From Clostridia bacterium (lineage in GTDB: Bacteria > Bacillota > Clostridia > Oscillospirales > CAG-272): a DNA stretch of 47,879 bases. The stretch covers positions 1 through 47,879 of the forward strand of contig JAGCLY010000047.1 of assembly GCA_017646745.1 (NCBI GenBank). Direction: 5' to 3'. The notes beneath the pieces are model-generated. The model was not told the DNA's origin. It saw nothing but the letters and a program-made list of their open reading frames with translations, and ran no database searches. Position numbers and translations under genes: made by a program. Numbering within the stretch: position 1 is the first letter of the stretch; each line of letters starts with the position of its first letter. Shown in pieces: positions 1 through 9,000 of this stretch.

Positions 1-567
1 GAGGCTGCAGGCGGTCTTAAGATGCTTAAGGCTATGGCTGCTCCCTACGGTCAGCTTACCTTCATGCCTACCGGCGGTATCAATGCTAACAACCTTCTCG
101 ACTACCTTAAGTTCAACAAGATCGTTGCTTGCGGCGGTTCCTTCATGGTAGCAGATGACCTCGTTAGAGATAAGAAGTGGGATGAGATCACCGCACTTAC
201 CAAGAACGCAGTTAAGGTTATGCTTGGCCTTGAGTTCGTACACATGGGCCTTAACAACGAGTCTAAGGAAGAGGCTGAAAAGGGCGCAAAGCTCTTCAAC
301 CTTCTCTTCGGCATGCCCCTTAAGGAAACCAGCAAGTCTACCTTCGCAGGCGAGTGCCTTGAGTTCATGCACAAGAAGGGCCCCGGCGCACACGGCCACA
401 TCGGCATCCGCACCAACTTTGTTGACAGAGCAATCGCTTACTTCACCAGAATGGGCTTTGAGTTCGACGAGAGCAGCATCGTTTACGATGACAAGAGTGG
501 CAAGCCTAAGTTCGTATACTTCAAGGACGAGATTTGCGGCTTCGCAGTTCACCTTGTACAGAAGTAA
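1..567 (+). CDS. eda: KDPG/KHG aldolase with C-terminal VOC-like domain (5' partial)
   Basis: The frame is open from base 1, so the N-terminus lies outside the window. The first ~60 visible residues are the end of a class I 2-keto-3-deoxy-6-phosphogluconate aldolase, with the MPTGGI phosphate-binding strand and the following VACGGSF segment. That family cleaves KDPG to pyruvate and glyceraldehyde 3-phosphate in the cytoplasm. A further ~110 residues after the aldolase barrel look like a glyoxalase/VOC domain: a GAHGHIGIRT strand, then a YFxxMGFEF helix-strand, ending HLVQK. The classical enzyme is about 210 residues, so this is a fusion. CTT, AAG and GCT codons dominate, suggesting high expression. 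A strong terminator follows the stop. The aldolase call is secure. The VOC call is by fold pattern, and its function is unknown. Confidence 0.88.
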   Translation, partial: EAAGGLKMLKAMAAPYGQLTFMPTGGINANNLLDYLKFNKIVACGGSFMVADDLVRDKKWDEITALTKNAVKVMLGLEFVHMGLNNESKEEAEKGAKLFNLLFGMPLKETSKSTFAGECLEFMHKKGPGAHGHIGIRTNFVDRAIAYFTRMGFEFDESSIVYDDKSGKPKFVYFKDEICGFAVHLVQK

Positions 568-581
568 TTAAATAAAAGTAC

Positions 582-612
582 AAAAGGCCGTCGTGTGACG
601 GCCTTTTCTTTA
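582..612 (+). terminator. Intrinsic terminator of eda
   Basis: A perfect 11-bp stem (582-592 with 597-607, GTGT loop) is followed by TTTTCTTT, 14 nt after the eda stop. Confidence 0.92.
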
Positions 613-618
613 TGTTAA

Positions 619-1119
619 TCAAGTGAGTTGTTTTAAAAATACGCTAACCTCATCCTCGGGAATATCAAGCACAACGGCTATCTCTGAATGAAGAAGTTTT
701 ATTGCCTTTGCCTTTGCATTCTCGTCGGTGAGGAAATTCTTTTTGCCCTCGGCCTCACGGCGAGCCGCACTTTCATCAATAGCGCGGATCATAGAGAGCA
801 TAGCTCCCCTATCGCCCGATTCCATAAGTCGCTTGAAATATTCCTGACGAGCACGGTTTTCGGTAACCCACTCTATCTCGGGCAGAGCTGTCGAGCCGTT
901 ATACAGGGCAACGATTTCATCCTTGGTAAGCAGAGGGCGCATAGTAGCAACAAGACGCTCGTTATCGGTGGGCACAAAGGTCTGTGAATCCGACCTGGAA
1001 AGGGTGGGAACGAGGACATAGTAACTGCGGCAGGTGTCGGCTATGGACTCCTCCCGTATATCAACTATGGTCATAACGCCTGCGGCGCCATACATTACTT
1101 TGTCGCCTATCTTGTGCAT
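619..1119 (-). CDS. CarD/CdnL family RNA polymerase-binding regulator
   Basis: This 166-residue protein has an N-terminal CarD/TRCF-interaction-type domain: MHKIGDKVMYGAAG, then a short beta barrel. An alpha-helical C-terminal part follows (roughly residues 60-166) with an ARRRE-like basic/acidic helix bundle. CarD proteins bind the RNA polymerase beta subunit and stabilise open complexes at housekeeping promoters. I chose the ATG at 1119 because GGAGAGG sits 6 nt upstream and the domain begins immediately. An in-frame upstream ATG (1161) would add 14 residues with no ribosome binding site. It has its own promoter and appears monocistronic. The sequence is divergent from well-known CarD (AHG replaced by AAG), so the subfamily is uncertain. 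Confidence 0.8.
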   Translation of the reverse strand: MHKIGDKVMYGAAGVMTIVDIREESIADTCRSYYVLVPTLSRSDSQTFVPTDNERLVATMRPLLTKDEIVALYNGSTALPEIEWVTENRARQEYFKRLMESGDRGAMLSMIRAIDESAARREAEGKKNFLTDENAKAKAIKLLHSEIAVVLDIPEDEVSVFLKQLT

Positions 1120-1151
1120 AAAATCCTCTCCAAAGATGTTATCGTAATATA

Positions 1152-1180
1152 ATTTTATCATAATTTCAGAAAAAAATCAA
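1152..1180 (-). promoter_or_regulatory. Sigma-A-type promoter of carD
   Basis: On the minus strand TTGATT (1180-1175) and TAAAAT (1157-1152) are separated by exactly 17 bp, about 35 bp ahead of the carD start. Confidence 0.75.
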
Positions 1181-1196
1181 GATATTTTTTCTGCAC

Positions 1197-1231
1197 ACAA
1201 AAAGGTTGCGACGAATTTTCGTCGCAACCTT
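1197..1231 (-). terminator. Terminator after copA
   Basis: A 13-bp perfect stem (1202-1214 with 1219-1231) lies 17 nt past the copA stop and reads into TTTGTGTG on the minus strand. Confidence 0.8.
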
Positions 1232-1247
1232 GCTTATTTTTGTGGTC

Positions 1248-3731
1248 TTATTCTACCGAGATAACCTTATATCCTGCACCCTCAACTGCACTGATGAGAA
1301 TGTCATGGGGACAATCGCCCTTAGGAGTAATAATTGCCTCGTCACGCTCGTGGCTAACCTCGGCATGCTCTACACAGTCGAGAGCAGAAAGAGTATCGCG
1401 AACTCTGCCTTCGCAATGGGGACACATCATGCCCTGGATTTTCATTGTAATTTTCATAGAATTTTCCTCTATTTTTATTGATTTTTCTACTGTTATGTTT
1501 ATTTTCTTATATTTTGGCTTAAATCCATTAAGTCGCAGTGCATTCATAACCACCGTGACAGAGGACAGGCTCATTGCCGCCGCACCGAACATGGGATCAA
1601 GCTGAAGTCCCATAAGTCCTGCCGCCAGCGGAATGCCAATCAGGTTATAGCAAAATGCCCAGAACAGATTCTGGCGAATATTACGAAGCACCGATCTGCC
1701 AAGGCGCAGAGCATCGACCACGTCGGAGAGTGAGTCACGCATAAGAACCACGTCTGCCGACTCGATGGCAACATCCGTTCCACCGCCAATAGCCATACCA
1801 ACATCGGCAGCCGTAAGGGCGGGCGCATCGTTTATTCCGTCGCCAACCATAATTACCCTGCCACGGCTGTGAAGAGTGCGTATTGCCTCGGCCTTGCCAT
1901 CGGGAAGAAGGTCGGAAACAACCTCATCCACACCTGCCGCCTTACCTACGGCAGCAGCGGTTCGTGAGTTATCTCCCGTAAGCATAACCACCTGCATACC
2001 CATTTTCTTCATATCACTGATAGCCTCGGCGCTATCCTCGCGGACGGTATCTGCCACCGCAATAAGACCGAGGAGCTCGCCATCAAGAACAAAGAACAAC
2101 GGCGTTTTTCCATCAGCAGTCAGTCTGTTATACTCTCCGTCAAAGGCAGATATATCGCAGATAGTGGAAATAAACTTATAGCTGCCTGCATACATCTCAT
2201 TTTGCACTCCGCATTCTGCATTATGCATTTTTCCATAGACACCGCTACCCGAAAGCGCCTTGAAATCCTTGACAGAATATCCCTTATCATAGCTCACGGC
2301 ATACTCTGCCACCGCACGAGCGAGGGGATGCTCGCTTGAAAGCTCAAGAGAATATGCATAGGCGAGGAGATCCTTCGTTTCAACACCGGGCGCAGAGATA
2401 ACATCGGTCACTCGGGGCTGACCCTTGGTAATAGTACCGGTTTTGTCAAGAGTAACAACCTCTGCTCTGCCCGTAAGCTCAAGGCTCTCGGCGCTCTTAA
2501 ACAGCACGCCATGCTTTGCGCCTACACCGCTGCCCACCATTATTGCCACAGGGGTAGCAAGGCCCAGGGCACAGGGACAGCTGATAACCAGCACCGATAT
2601 TCCCCGTGAAAGCGCATTGCCAAAATCGGCATCTAAAATCATCCATACCGCAAAGGTAACCAGAGCAATGCCCAGCACCACGGGAACGAATATGCCTGAA
2701 ACACGGTCGGCAAGCTTGGCAATAGGAGCCTTGCCCGCAGAGGCATCGCTGACCATCTTAATAACAGAGGCTATGGCGGTATCCTCGCCAACACGGGTGG
2801 CCTCGCACTTCAAGAATCCGGAGGTGTTTTTGGTGGCGGCAAGAAGCTTGTCACCGGCCTGCTTATCCACAGGCACAGACTCACCGGTAAGAGCAGACTC
2901 GTCCACACTGCTGACACCGTCAAGCACCACACCGTCCACAGGCACAGACTCACCCGGACGAACAAGGAAGATGTCCCCCACCCTGACCTCGGTTGCAGGA
3001 ATACTTATTTCCTTACCGTCTCTAAGCACGGTTGCCATCTTGGGGGCAAGGTCGATAAGACTGTTTATAGCATCGGTGGTTTTGCCCTTTGCCCTTGCCT
3101 CCAGCATTTTGCCCACGGTGATAAGAGTAAGTATCATAGCCGCCGACTCAAAATAAAGCTGGTGAAGGTAGTGTGACGAATGCTCTGCCGTTGTCATTAT
3201 TACAGTGACAACGACACTGTATATATAAGATACGCCGGAGCCCAGTGCCACCAGGGTATCCATATTGGGCGATTTATTTATAACTGCGCGAGATCCGCTG
3301 ATAAAGAAGCGCTGATTTATAACCAAGATAACACCGCTTATTACCAGCTGAAGAATTGCGATGATAACAGGTCTATTTACGAGAAAGGTGGGCAGAGGCG
3401 CTCCCCACATAACGTATCCCATAGAAAGATACATTAGAGGCATAAGCAATGCCACCGATGCGACAAGTCTGCGTGTTATAGCCTTTTTCTCATCATTATG
3501 ACTATTTTTATTTACATTTTGCTTATTTTCCGCGCCCTTAAGGCTGGCACCATAGCCCGCAGATACCACCGCGGCTATTATTGCTTCATCAGCAGCGGTG
3601 CCTTCCACGGCCATTGATCCGGTAAGCAGGTTGACTGAGCAGCTGTCTACCCCGTCCACCGCCGAAACCGCCCTTTCCACCCTTGCAGAGCAGGCGGCGC
3701 AGCTCATTCCGCTGACATTAAATTGCCTCAT
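1248..3731 (-). CDS. copA: Copper-translocating P1B-type ATPase with N- and C-terminal heavy-metal-binding domains
   Basis: This 827-residue membrane ATPase exports Cu(I) from the cytoplasm. Visible parts in order: an N-terminal HMA domain with GMSCAAC (Cys11, Cys14); a membrane region with the CPC metal site at 385-387 in the SCPCALG helix; the A-domain TGES (~283); the phosphorylation motif DKTGT at 429-433; the SEHPLA His-Pro nucleotide site (~468); TGDN at 585; GDGIND at 630-635; and the last two helices to ~735. A second HMA domain with CPHC at 770-773 is fused at the C-terminus, where many relatives instead have a separate CopZ chaperone gene. Residues ~502-513 are encoded by a GCATT-type repeat (see repeat at 2198). 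The start has AGAGGT upstream. It is the second gene after the HD-domain gene, 16 nt apart. Confidence 0.95.
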   Translation of the reverse strand: MRQFNVSGMSCAACSARVERAVSAVDGVDSCSVNLLTGSMAVEGTAADEAIIAAVVSAGYGASLKGAENKQNVNKNSHNDEKKAITRRLVASVALLMPLMYLSMGYVMWGAPLPTFLVNRPVIIAILQLVISGVILVINQRFFISGSRAVINKSPNMDTLVALGSGVSYIYSVVVTVIMTTAEHSSHYLHQLYFESAAMILTLITVGKMLEARAKGKTTDAINSLIDLAPKMATVLRDGKEISIPATEVRVGDIFLVRPGESVPVDGVVLDGVSSVDESALTGESVPVDKQAGDKLLAATKNTSGFLKCEATRVGEDTAIASVIKMVSDASAGKAPIAKLADRVSGIFVPVVLGIALVTFAVWMILDADFGNALSRGISVLVISCPCALGLATPVAIMVGSGVGAKHGVLFKSAESLELTGRAEVVTLDKTGTITKGQPRVTDVISAPGVETKDLLAYAYSLELSSEHPLARAVAEYAVSYDKGYSVKDFKALSGSGVYGKMHNAECGVQNEMYAGSYKFISTICDISAFDGEYNRLTADGKTPLFFVLDGELLGLIAVADTVREDSAEAISDMKKMGMQVVMLTGDNSRTAAAVGKAAGVDEVVSDLLPDGKAEAIRTLHSRGRVIMVGDGINDAPALTAADVGMAIGGGTDVAIESADVVLMRDSLSDVVDALRLGRSVLRNIRQNLFWAFCYNLIGIPLAAGLMGLQLDPMFGAAAMSLSSVTVVMNALRLNGFKPKYKKINITVEKSIKIEENSMKITMKIQGMMCPHCEGRVRDTLSALDCVEHAEVSHERDEAIITPKGDCPHDILISAVEGAGYKVISVE
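2198..2231. repeat. GCATTnTGCATT-type short repeat inside copA
   Basis: The stretch is built of near-repeats of TTTTGCA, TTCTGCA and TTATGCA. It resembles 5421-5453. It is in frame in copA and adds about 12 residues in the nucleotide-binding domain loop. Confidence 0.6.
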
Positions 3732-3747
3732 AATTTACCTCTTTAAT

Positions 3748-4407
3748 TTAGATAAAGTTCTGCTCGTTAATTGTAAGCTTAAAATCAAGACCAAGCTTTT
3801 CAGCCGCCCTGCGGCACATAGTCATACGGCCGAGGAAGATCTCAAAGTAATCCATAAGCGAGGCTGTTTCGGTATCAATCTTAAGCACCAATCGAACGGT
3901 TCTACCCTCGGTATCAATCAACAGATCGGACTCTACTACCGAGTAATTTACCCTATCGTGAATATCAAATGTTGCCGGATCGGTATTTCTTACACGGCTG
4001 CGGCGCACGTCAGACTTATCCGCAAGAATAAGAGCCGCCGCCAGATCGTTAACAGGCACGCCTGTGCCCTCATCATGATTTCCTATGGCGGTAACAACGG
4101 TGGCTATCTCGCAGGCCTCCATGCCAAGATTATCAAGAATACGGAAGGCCATCACAGCGCCGCTCTGCGAATGCTCAGAACGGTTTACAAGATTGCCTAT
4201 ATCGTGAAGATATGCCGCAATTCTGGCCAGCTCTACGCTTCGCTCATCTGCACCAAGGGCACTGAGCAGCACTGCGGCACGCTCGGCAACGATGCCCACG
4301 TGACCAAAGCTGTGATCGGTGTAACCCAGAGCGGAAAGCGACTCGTCCGCCGCCTTTATATATTCGTTTATAGATGCGTTATTCTTTATATCATTAAAGC
4401 TAACCAT
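3748..4407 (-). CDS. HD-domain phosphohydrolase family protein
   Basis: This 219-residue soluble protein carries an HD-superfamily metal-binding pattern: H32/H36 in DHSFGH, the HD pair in YLHDIGN at ~68-69, a further GNHDEGTG (~108), and a late Asp in ILADKSD. HD proteins are metal-dependent phosphohydrolases acting on nucleotides or phosphate monoesters. The substrate here cannot be read from sequence. The C-terminal third (~150-219) is a small alpha/beta extension ending in LTINEQNFI. The ATG at 4407 has AAGGAG 8 nt upstream and a consensus promoter. It is transcribed with copA 16 nt downstream, but a functional link to copper is only positional. Confidence 0.85.
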   Translation of the reverse strand: MVSFNDIKNNASINEYIKAADESLSALGYTDHSFGHVGIVAERAAVLLSALGADERSVELARIAAYLHDIGNLVNRSEHSQSGAVMAFRILDNLGMEACEIATVVTAIGNHDEGTGVPVNDLAAALILADKSDVRRSRVRNTDPATFDIHDRVNYSVVESDLLIDTEGRTVRLVLKIDTETASLMDYFEIFLGRMTMCRRAAEKLGLDFKLTINEQNFI

Positions 4408-4433
4408 GGTATGCTCCTTGTTTTTTTATCTTT

Positions 4434-4462
4434 ATTATACATACTTTTTACACGATATGCAA
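4434..4462 (-). promoter_or_regulatory. Promoter of the HD-domain/copA operon
   Basis: TTGCAT (4462-4457) and TATAAT (4439-4434) are 17 bp apart on the minus strand. No obvious CopY or CsoR operator is seen beside it. Confidence 0.85.
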
Positions 4463-4472
4463 GGAAAAAAGC

Positions 4473-4512
4473 GAAAAAACAAAAATAAATCTCCCTCTAT
4501 GGGGAGATTTAT
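4473..4512 (-). terminator. Terminator of the ZIP gene
   Basis: An 11-bp stem (4485-4495 with 4502-4512) begins 2 nt after the ZIP stop and reads into TTTTTGTTTTTTCG on the minus strand. Confidence 0.9.
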
Positions 4513-4514
4513 CT

Positions 4515-5255
4515 CTATAATATGGCCGAAAGCATCAGCATAAAGCAAAAACCAACAAGCATCAGATATGTTGGACGGTGGTTTTCCTTAGAATGTGATG
4601 CCGGTATCATCTCATCGGCAATTACGTACAGCATATTTCCACCGGCAAAGGCAAGGATAAAGGGCAGAATGGCCACCGAGATATTCACCGCTAAATATCC
4701 GATATAGGTTCCGATTATCTCTACCACTCCGGTCATAGCGGCTATGAAAAAGGCCCGCAAAGGCTTAATTCCAATACCCAGCATAGCGATCAGCACGGTC
4801 ATACCCTCGGGGATATTCTGCATTGCAATAGCCACCGCAATAAACAGTCCGTCACCCACATCTCCGGTGCCAAAGCCAACACCCGCCGCAATGCCCTCCG
4901 GCAGATTATGAATAGCTATTGCAGTTACAAAAAGCAGCACGCCTCTGGCACGCTCGCTCTCCTCTACTCCCTCTGCCTCATCGGGATAAAGCCGCAAAAT
5001 AACTCTGTCCATCAGATTGACGCAGAGGGCGCCGAGAAATATTCCGACCGATGCAGTTATAAATCCAAAGTCACCGCTATACTCAAGCGACGGCAAGATC
5101 AATCCTATTATTGCGGCCGCAAGCATTACTCCGGCAGCCAAGGACATTGCTCCATCGTTAAACTCTCTCGTTGTACGCCTGAAAACCAGTCCGAGAGCTG
5201 CACCGAAAATGGTTGATCCACCCACCATAAGCGCAGTAAATGTTACTATTTCCAA
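4515..5255 (-). CDS. ZIP family divalent metal transporter
   Basis: This 246-residue inner-membrane protein has about eight hydrophobic segments and the two ZIP signature helices: HNLPEGIAAG (~residue 116) and MQNIPEGM (~144). Both supply metal ligands for Zn2+/Fe2+/Mn2+ uptake. It fits the ZupT/GufA-like group. The reading frame begins with TTG at 5255, with AAGGA about 11 nt upstream. The first ATG (M10) would remove part of helix 1, so TTG is preferred. It ends with TAG, the only confirmed amber stop I found in the window, followed two codons later by TAA. A TATAAT at 5311-5306 could be its -10 box, but no good -35 is present. Confidence 0.88.
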   Translation of the reverse strand: MEIVTFTALMVGGSTIFGAALGLVFRRTTREFNDGAMSLAAGVMLAAAIIGLILPSLEYSGDFGFITASVGIFLGALCVNLMDRVILRLYPDEAEGVEESERARGVLLFVTAIAIHNLPEGIAAGVGFGTGDVGDGLFIAVAIAMQNIPEGMTVLIAMLGIGIKPLRAFFIAAMTGVVEIIGTYIGYLAVNISVAILPFILAFAGGNMLYVIADEMIPASHSKENHRPTYLMLVGFCFMLMLSAIL

Positions 5256-5335
5256 AATGTCTTTTCCTTAAACAGTCATTAAAGAGGTGAAATGCCCCTA
5301 CGGTTATTATATGCTTCACTCTGTTTTTTAGGCAC

Positions 5336-5381
5336 AAAAACCCCCGATTTCCATACTTTTGCCATGAAAATCAGGGGTTTT
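5336..5381 (-). terminator. Terminator of the nusA-infB operon
   Basis: Arms AAAACCCC-GATTT (5337-5350) and AAATCAGGGGTTTT (5368-5381) pair with one mismatch. On the minus strand the stem runs into TTTTTGTG, about 75 nt past the infB stop. Confidence 0.8.
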
Positions 5382-5420
5382 GTAATCATTTATTTACTTT
5401 TTAAGGATTTTACGAGTAAT

Positions 5421-5453
5421 AATTCTGCATTTTGCATTTTGCATTCTGCATTT
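5421..5453. repeat. GCATT-type short repeat between infB and its terminator
   Basis: Four near-copies of TTNTGCA (TTCTGCA, TTTTGCA, TTTTGCA, TTCTGCA) lie in tandem. They resemble the sequence embedded in copA. A single TTTTGCATT also occurs near 47330. Confidence 0.6.
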
Positions 5454-5456
5454 ATT

Positions 5457-8330
5457 TTATCTCGCAACTTCCTCCATAATAAACGCCTCAAGAGTATCGC
5501 CCTCACGGATATCGTTGAACTTTTCGATACCTACGCCGCACTCATATCCGGCATTAACCTCCTTAACGTCGTCCTTGAAACGACGGAGAGAGGCGATCTT
5601 ATCCTCGAAGATAACGATACCGTCACGCACGATACGAATCTGCGCATTTCTGGTAATCTTACCGTCCTGGATATAGCAGCCTGCGATAATGCCGACACCG
5701 GGAACCTTAATGGTCTGGCGAACCTCGGCATGACCGAGAAGAACCTCTTTGTATGTGGGAGCAAGCATACCCTTCATAGCCGCCTCAACCTCGTCGATGA
5801 TCTCGTAGATGATGCGGTGGGTACGAATGTCTACCTTGTTTCTCTCAGCACTGTCAAGCGCATTTCTGTCGGGACGAACGTTAAATCCGCAAATAATTGC
5901 GTTAGACGCAGCTGCGAGCATAACGTCGCTCTCGGTAATACCACCTACTGCGGAGTGAATAACGGCAACCTTAACCTCCTCGTTAGAGAGCTTAAGAAGA
6001 GATGCCTTAACAGCCTCAACAGAGCCGGCAACATCAGCCTTAACAACGATATTAAGGGTCTTAATGCCCGATGCGATCTGGCCGAAGAGCTCATCAAGAT
6101 TTACTCTTGCATTAGCGGCAAGGATCTCCTGGCGGAGTCTTTCCTTTCTCTGCTCTGCAAGGTTCTTTGCCATTCTCTCGTCCTCAACAGCATTAAGCTC
6201 GTCACCTGCCTGGGGAACGTCGTCAAGACCGATGATCTCAACGGGAACGGAGGGGCCTGCAGTCTTTACAGTCTTGCCCTTGTCGTCAACCATTGCTCTT
6301 ACACGGCCAACTGCGTTACCAACGATAACGTAATCACCCTGGTGAAGGGTACCGTTCTGTACAAGCACGGTAGCAACGGGACCACGGCCGCGGTCAAGCT
6401 TGGATTCGATAACAAGACCTGCTGCACGGCGCTTGGGATTAGCACGAAGCTCCTTAACCTCGGCAACGAGAAGCACGTTCTCAAGAAGGTCGTCAATACC
6501 CATGCCTGTGTGAGCAGAAACGGGAACGCAGATAACGTCACCGCCCCATGCCTCGGGAACAAGCTCGTGCTGGGTAAGCTGGTTAAGAACATTGTCGGGA
6601 TTAGCGGTGGGCTTATCCATCTTGTTAATTGCTACGATAATATCAATGCCTGCAGCCTTTGCGTGGTTAATAGCCTCGATAGTCTGGGGCATTACGCCGT
6701 CATCTGCGGCAACAACGAGGATTGCGATATCGGTGGACTTTGCACCTCTCATACGCATTGCGGTGAAGGCCTCGTGACCGGGGGTATCAAGGAAGGTGAT
6801 GTCCTTGTCATTAGCCTTTACTCTGTACGCACCGATAGCCTGGGTAATACCGCCGGCCTCGCCACGTGTAACGTTGGTATGTCTGATTGCGTCAAGGATA
6901 GATGTCTTACCGTGGTCAACGTGACCCATTACACATACAACGGGAGCACGCTCGATAAGATCCTCTGCGCTGTCCTCTGCCTCGGTAAAGAGCTTTTCCT
7001 CAATGGTAACAACTACTTCCTTAGTTACCTTAACACCGAACTCGTCGGCAATAAGCTCTGCAGTACCGTAGTCGATAACGTCGTTGAGGCCCTTCATCTC
7101 GCCCATGAACATAAGCTTCTTGATAACCTCAGCGGCGGTCTTTTTCATTCTGGATGCAAGCTCGGAAACGGTGATCTCATCGGGAACGGTGATCTCAAGC
7201 TGCTTGTTTCTCGCGCGCTCGGCCTCCATTTTCTTGATCTTTTCCTGAGCTGCTCTCTCCTTATCCTTAGCGCTCTTCTGATTCTGGCCACGGTTATCCT
7301 GCTTCTTAAGCTTCTGCTTCTGCGCCTTAGAGTCGCCGCCGTTAAGAATAGAATAGTAATGGTCGTTATATCTGTCGTCGTACTTGGAGAGGTCAACATC
7401 GCTGGTTCTGGTATCAACCACACGGGTCTTTGCCGCATTGTTGCTTGCGAACTCTGCTCCGATGTTTACTCCGCCCTGAACGTTCTGATTTACGGTAGGA
7501 GTAAGAGTCTTGAACTGCTGCTTCTGCGCCTTTTTCTCTTCCTTCTTCTTAGGCTGCTGAGGTGCGGGAGCTGCGGCCTTCTGCGCCTCCATCTTCTGCT
7601 GCTTTTCAAGCGCCGCCTTCTGTGCGGGAAGCACGGTGGGCTTTACAGGCTCAGCCTTGGGTGCAGGGGTGGGAGCAACAGGCTTCTGCTGGGGCTGCTG
7701 TGCGGGCTTCTTAAAGTCCTCACGTCTCTCGGGCTTCTGAGAGCCGTTGGGGCGAAGTCCCTGAGCGTTTCTGTTCATATTATCCAGCTTCTTAGCAAAG
7801 GGATTCTCCTGGGGAGCTGCGCTATATTTGTTATAGCTGCCTCTCTTATCATCACGAGGACCTCTGTTATCTCTATTATCTCTGTTGTCTCTGCGATCTC
7901 TGTTATCGGGACGCTGAGGCTGGTTTGCGCCGCCCTGGGGCTTGCGATCCTGCTGGGGCTTCTGCTGCTGGGGCTTTGCTACGGGTGCCGCAGGCTTTTC
8001 GGCAGCTTTAGGAGCAGCCTTAGGAGCCTCGGGAGCCTTTGCAGGTGCTTCAGCAGGCTTTGTGGCGGGAGCTGCAGGCTTTTCAGCCTTGGTAGCATCC
8101 TTCTTCTCCTTAACGCTCTTGATCTTAGAGCGTCCCTCGCGGTATGCCTCAATATCCTTTATCTGATTCTTAGAGGTGAGATGAGAGAGGAAGAGCTCAA
8201 ACTCATCCTTATCGGCGCTGCCGCCGCTCTTCTTCTCGATGCCAAGCTCCTTAAAGGTGTCTATAACATCCTTGCTCTTTAAATCAAAGTCTTTGGAAAT
8301 CTGTGTTATTTTAATGGGTAAATTGGTCAT
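5457..8330 (-). CDS. infB: Translation initiation factor IF-2
   Basis: This 957-residue GTPase brings fMet-tRNA to the 30S subunit. Domains: an IF2 N-domain (1-55); a long disordered linker (~60-380) rich in Ala, Pro, Gln and Lys with a run of RDN repeats; a second IF2_N domain (~385-435); the G domain starting GHVDHGKT at 469-476, with DTPGH and NKMD; then domains II-IV ending in EEVAR. I chose the ATG at 8330 because GGTGA, complementary to the 16S 3' end, lies 5 nt upstream. A GTG at 8339 is the alternative. It is the last gene of rimP-nusA-ylxR-ylxQ-infB. The C-terminal half is highly conserved, so the call is secure. Confidence 0.98.
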   Translation of the reverse strand: MTNLPIKITQISKDFDLKSKDVIDTFKELGIEKKSGGSADKDEFELFLSHLTSKNQIKDIEAYREGRSKIKSVKEKKDATKAEKPAAPATKPAEAPAKAPEAPKAAPKAAEKPAAPVAKPQQQKPQQDRKPQGGANQPQRPDNRDRRDNRDNRDNRGPRDDKRGSYNKYSAAPQENPFAKKLDNMNRNAQGLRPNGSQKPERREDFKKPAQQPQQKPVAPTPAPKAEPVKPTVLPAQKAALEKQQKMEAQKAAAPAPQQPKKKEEKKAQKQQFKTLTPTVNQNVQGGVNIGAEFASNNAAKTRVVDTRTSDVDLSKYDDRYNDHYYSILNGGDSKAQKQKLKKQDNRGQNQKSAKDKERAAQEKIKKMEAERARNKQLEITVPDEITVSELASRMKKTAAEVIKKLMFMGEMKGLNDVIDYGTAELIADEFGVKVTKEVVVTIEEKLFTEAEDSAEDLIERAPVVCVMGHVDHGKTSILDAIRHTNVTRGEAGGITQAIGAYRVKANDKDITFLDTPGHEAFTAMRMRGAKSTDIAILVVAADDGVMPQTIEAINHAKAAGIDIIVAINKMDKPTANPDNVLNQLTQHELVPEAWGGDVICVPVSAHTGMGIDDLLENVLLVAEVKELRANPKRRAAGLVIESKLDRGRGPVATVLVQNGTLHQGDYVIVGNAVGRVRAMVDDKGKTVKTAGPSVPVEIIGLDDVPQAGDELNAVEDERMAKNLAEQRKERLRQEILAANARVNLDELFGQIASGIKTLNIVVKADVAGSVEAVKASLLKLSNEEVKVAVIHSAVGGITESDVMLAAASNAIICGFNVRPDRNALDSAERNKVDIRTHRIIYEIIDEVEAAMKGMLAPTYKEVLLGHAEVRQTIKVPGVGIIAGCYIQDGKITRNAQIRIVRDGIVIFEDKIASLRRFKDDVKEVNAGYECGVGIEKFNDIREGDTLEAFIMEEVAR

Positions 8331-8340
8331 AAGAGTCACC

Positions 8341-8358
8341 GTTTCCCCGAGGGGAAAC
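8341..8358 (-). promoter_or_regulatory. Stem-loop just upstream of infB
   Basis: A perfect 8-bp stem (GTTTCCCC with GGGGAAAC, GA loop) sits immediately 5' of the infB ribosome binding site in the ylxQ-infB gap. It has no T-run, so it is not a terminator. It may affect infB translation or mRNA processing. Confidence 0.45.
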
Positions 8359-8389
8359 TCCCTTTCATTTTAGTTTATGACGACGAGCC

Positions 8390-8728
8390 TTAGGTAGAGC
8401 CGCCCTCGAGGGCAAGCCTGATTTCCTCTGCGAATCGATCGTCAATAATAGCCACGGTGGCAGGGGCGTAGAGCTTGCCGAGAAGGCGGCCAAGCTCGCT
8501 TGAATCTATATCAACTATAACGGCGCTTATGCCGTAAAACTCTGCCTTAGTGATAAGCTTTTTCTTAGTCCCATCAGAGGCGGTGTGAGCTATCAGCACA
8601 AGTCTTGGCTTTTGATTACCAACCTTTGCACAGGCCTTGCATACCGGCTCGGTGCCGATCACAAGCTTTCCTGCACGCATGGCAAATCCAAGCATACCGT
8701 ACAGTCTTTTGTTTACATTACTTTCCAA
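8390..8728 (-). CDS. ylxQ: L7Ae-family RNA-binding protein (YlxQ type)
   Basis: This 112-residue protein has the ribosomal L7Ae/L30e fold: LGFAMRAGKLVIG at the start, LVLIAHTASDGTKKKL in the middle and the later PATVAIID strand. The family binds kink-turn RNA. YlxQ in Bacillus is a non-essential RNA-binding protein of unknown target. The 5' end overlaps ylxR by 11 nt, which suggests translational coupling. It always sits between ylxR and infB in Firmicutes, which supports the identity. Confidence 0.92.
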   Translation of the reverse strand: MESNVNKRLYGMLGFAMRAGKLVIGTEPVCKACAKVGNQKPRLVLIAHTASDGTKKKLITKAEFYGISAVIVDIDSSELGRLLGKLYAPATVAIIDDRFAEEIRLALEGGST

Positions 8729-8996
8729 CCGTCAGTTCCTCTTCCATCTTCTCATACAGCTCCTCGGAGATCGAGCATTCAAGAGAGCTTTCAATTCTTC
8801 TTGACTTTCTCGCCTTTTTCAGACAGGCCGCATTCTTACATATGTAAGCGCCTCTGCCCGACTTTTTGCCGGTGAGATCAAGCAGAACCTCTCCCTCGGG
8901 TGTTCTGAGAACTCTGATGAGAGTATTTTTCGGGAAATGCTCGCCGCATCCCGTACATCTTCTGGTCGGTATTTTACGAATGGGCGAATCAGCCAT
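8718..8996 (-). CDS. ylxR: YlxR family protein (RNase P modulator RnpM type)
   Basis: This 92-residue basic protein shows the DUF448 signature: the TRRCTGCGE N-terminus, a GRGAYIC core and a CLKKARK helix. The family binds RNA, and the Bacillus member has been described as an RNase P modulator. Four cysteines (two CxxC-like pairs) could bind metal or be structural. It starts 4 nt after the nusA stop and overlaps ylxQ. Confidence 0.95.
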   Translation of the reverse strand: MADSPIRKIPTRRCTGCGEHFPKNTLIRVLRTPEGEVLLDLTGKKSGRGAYICKNAACLKKARKSRRIESSLECSISEELYEKMEEELTVGK

Positions 8997-9000
8997 AGCT

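Noticed and set aside
5292..8282. A 996-codon open frame on the plus strand opposite infB
   Set aside because: It is the antisense shadow of infB. The protein is repetitive Leu/Gly/Ser-rich nonsense with no ribosome binding site, and infB is certain.
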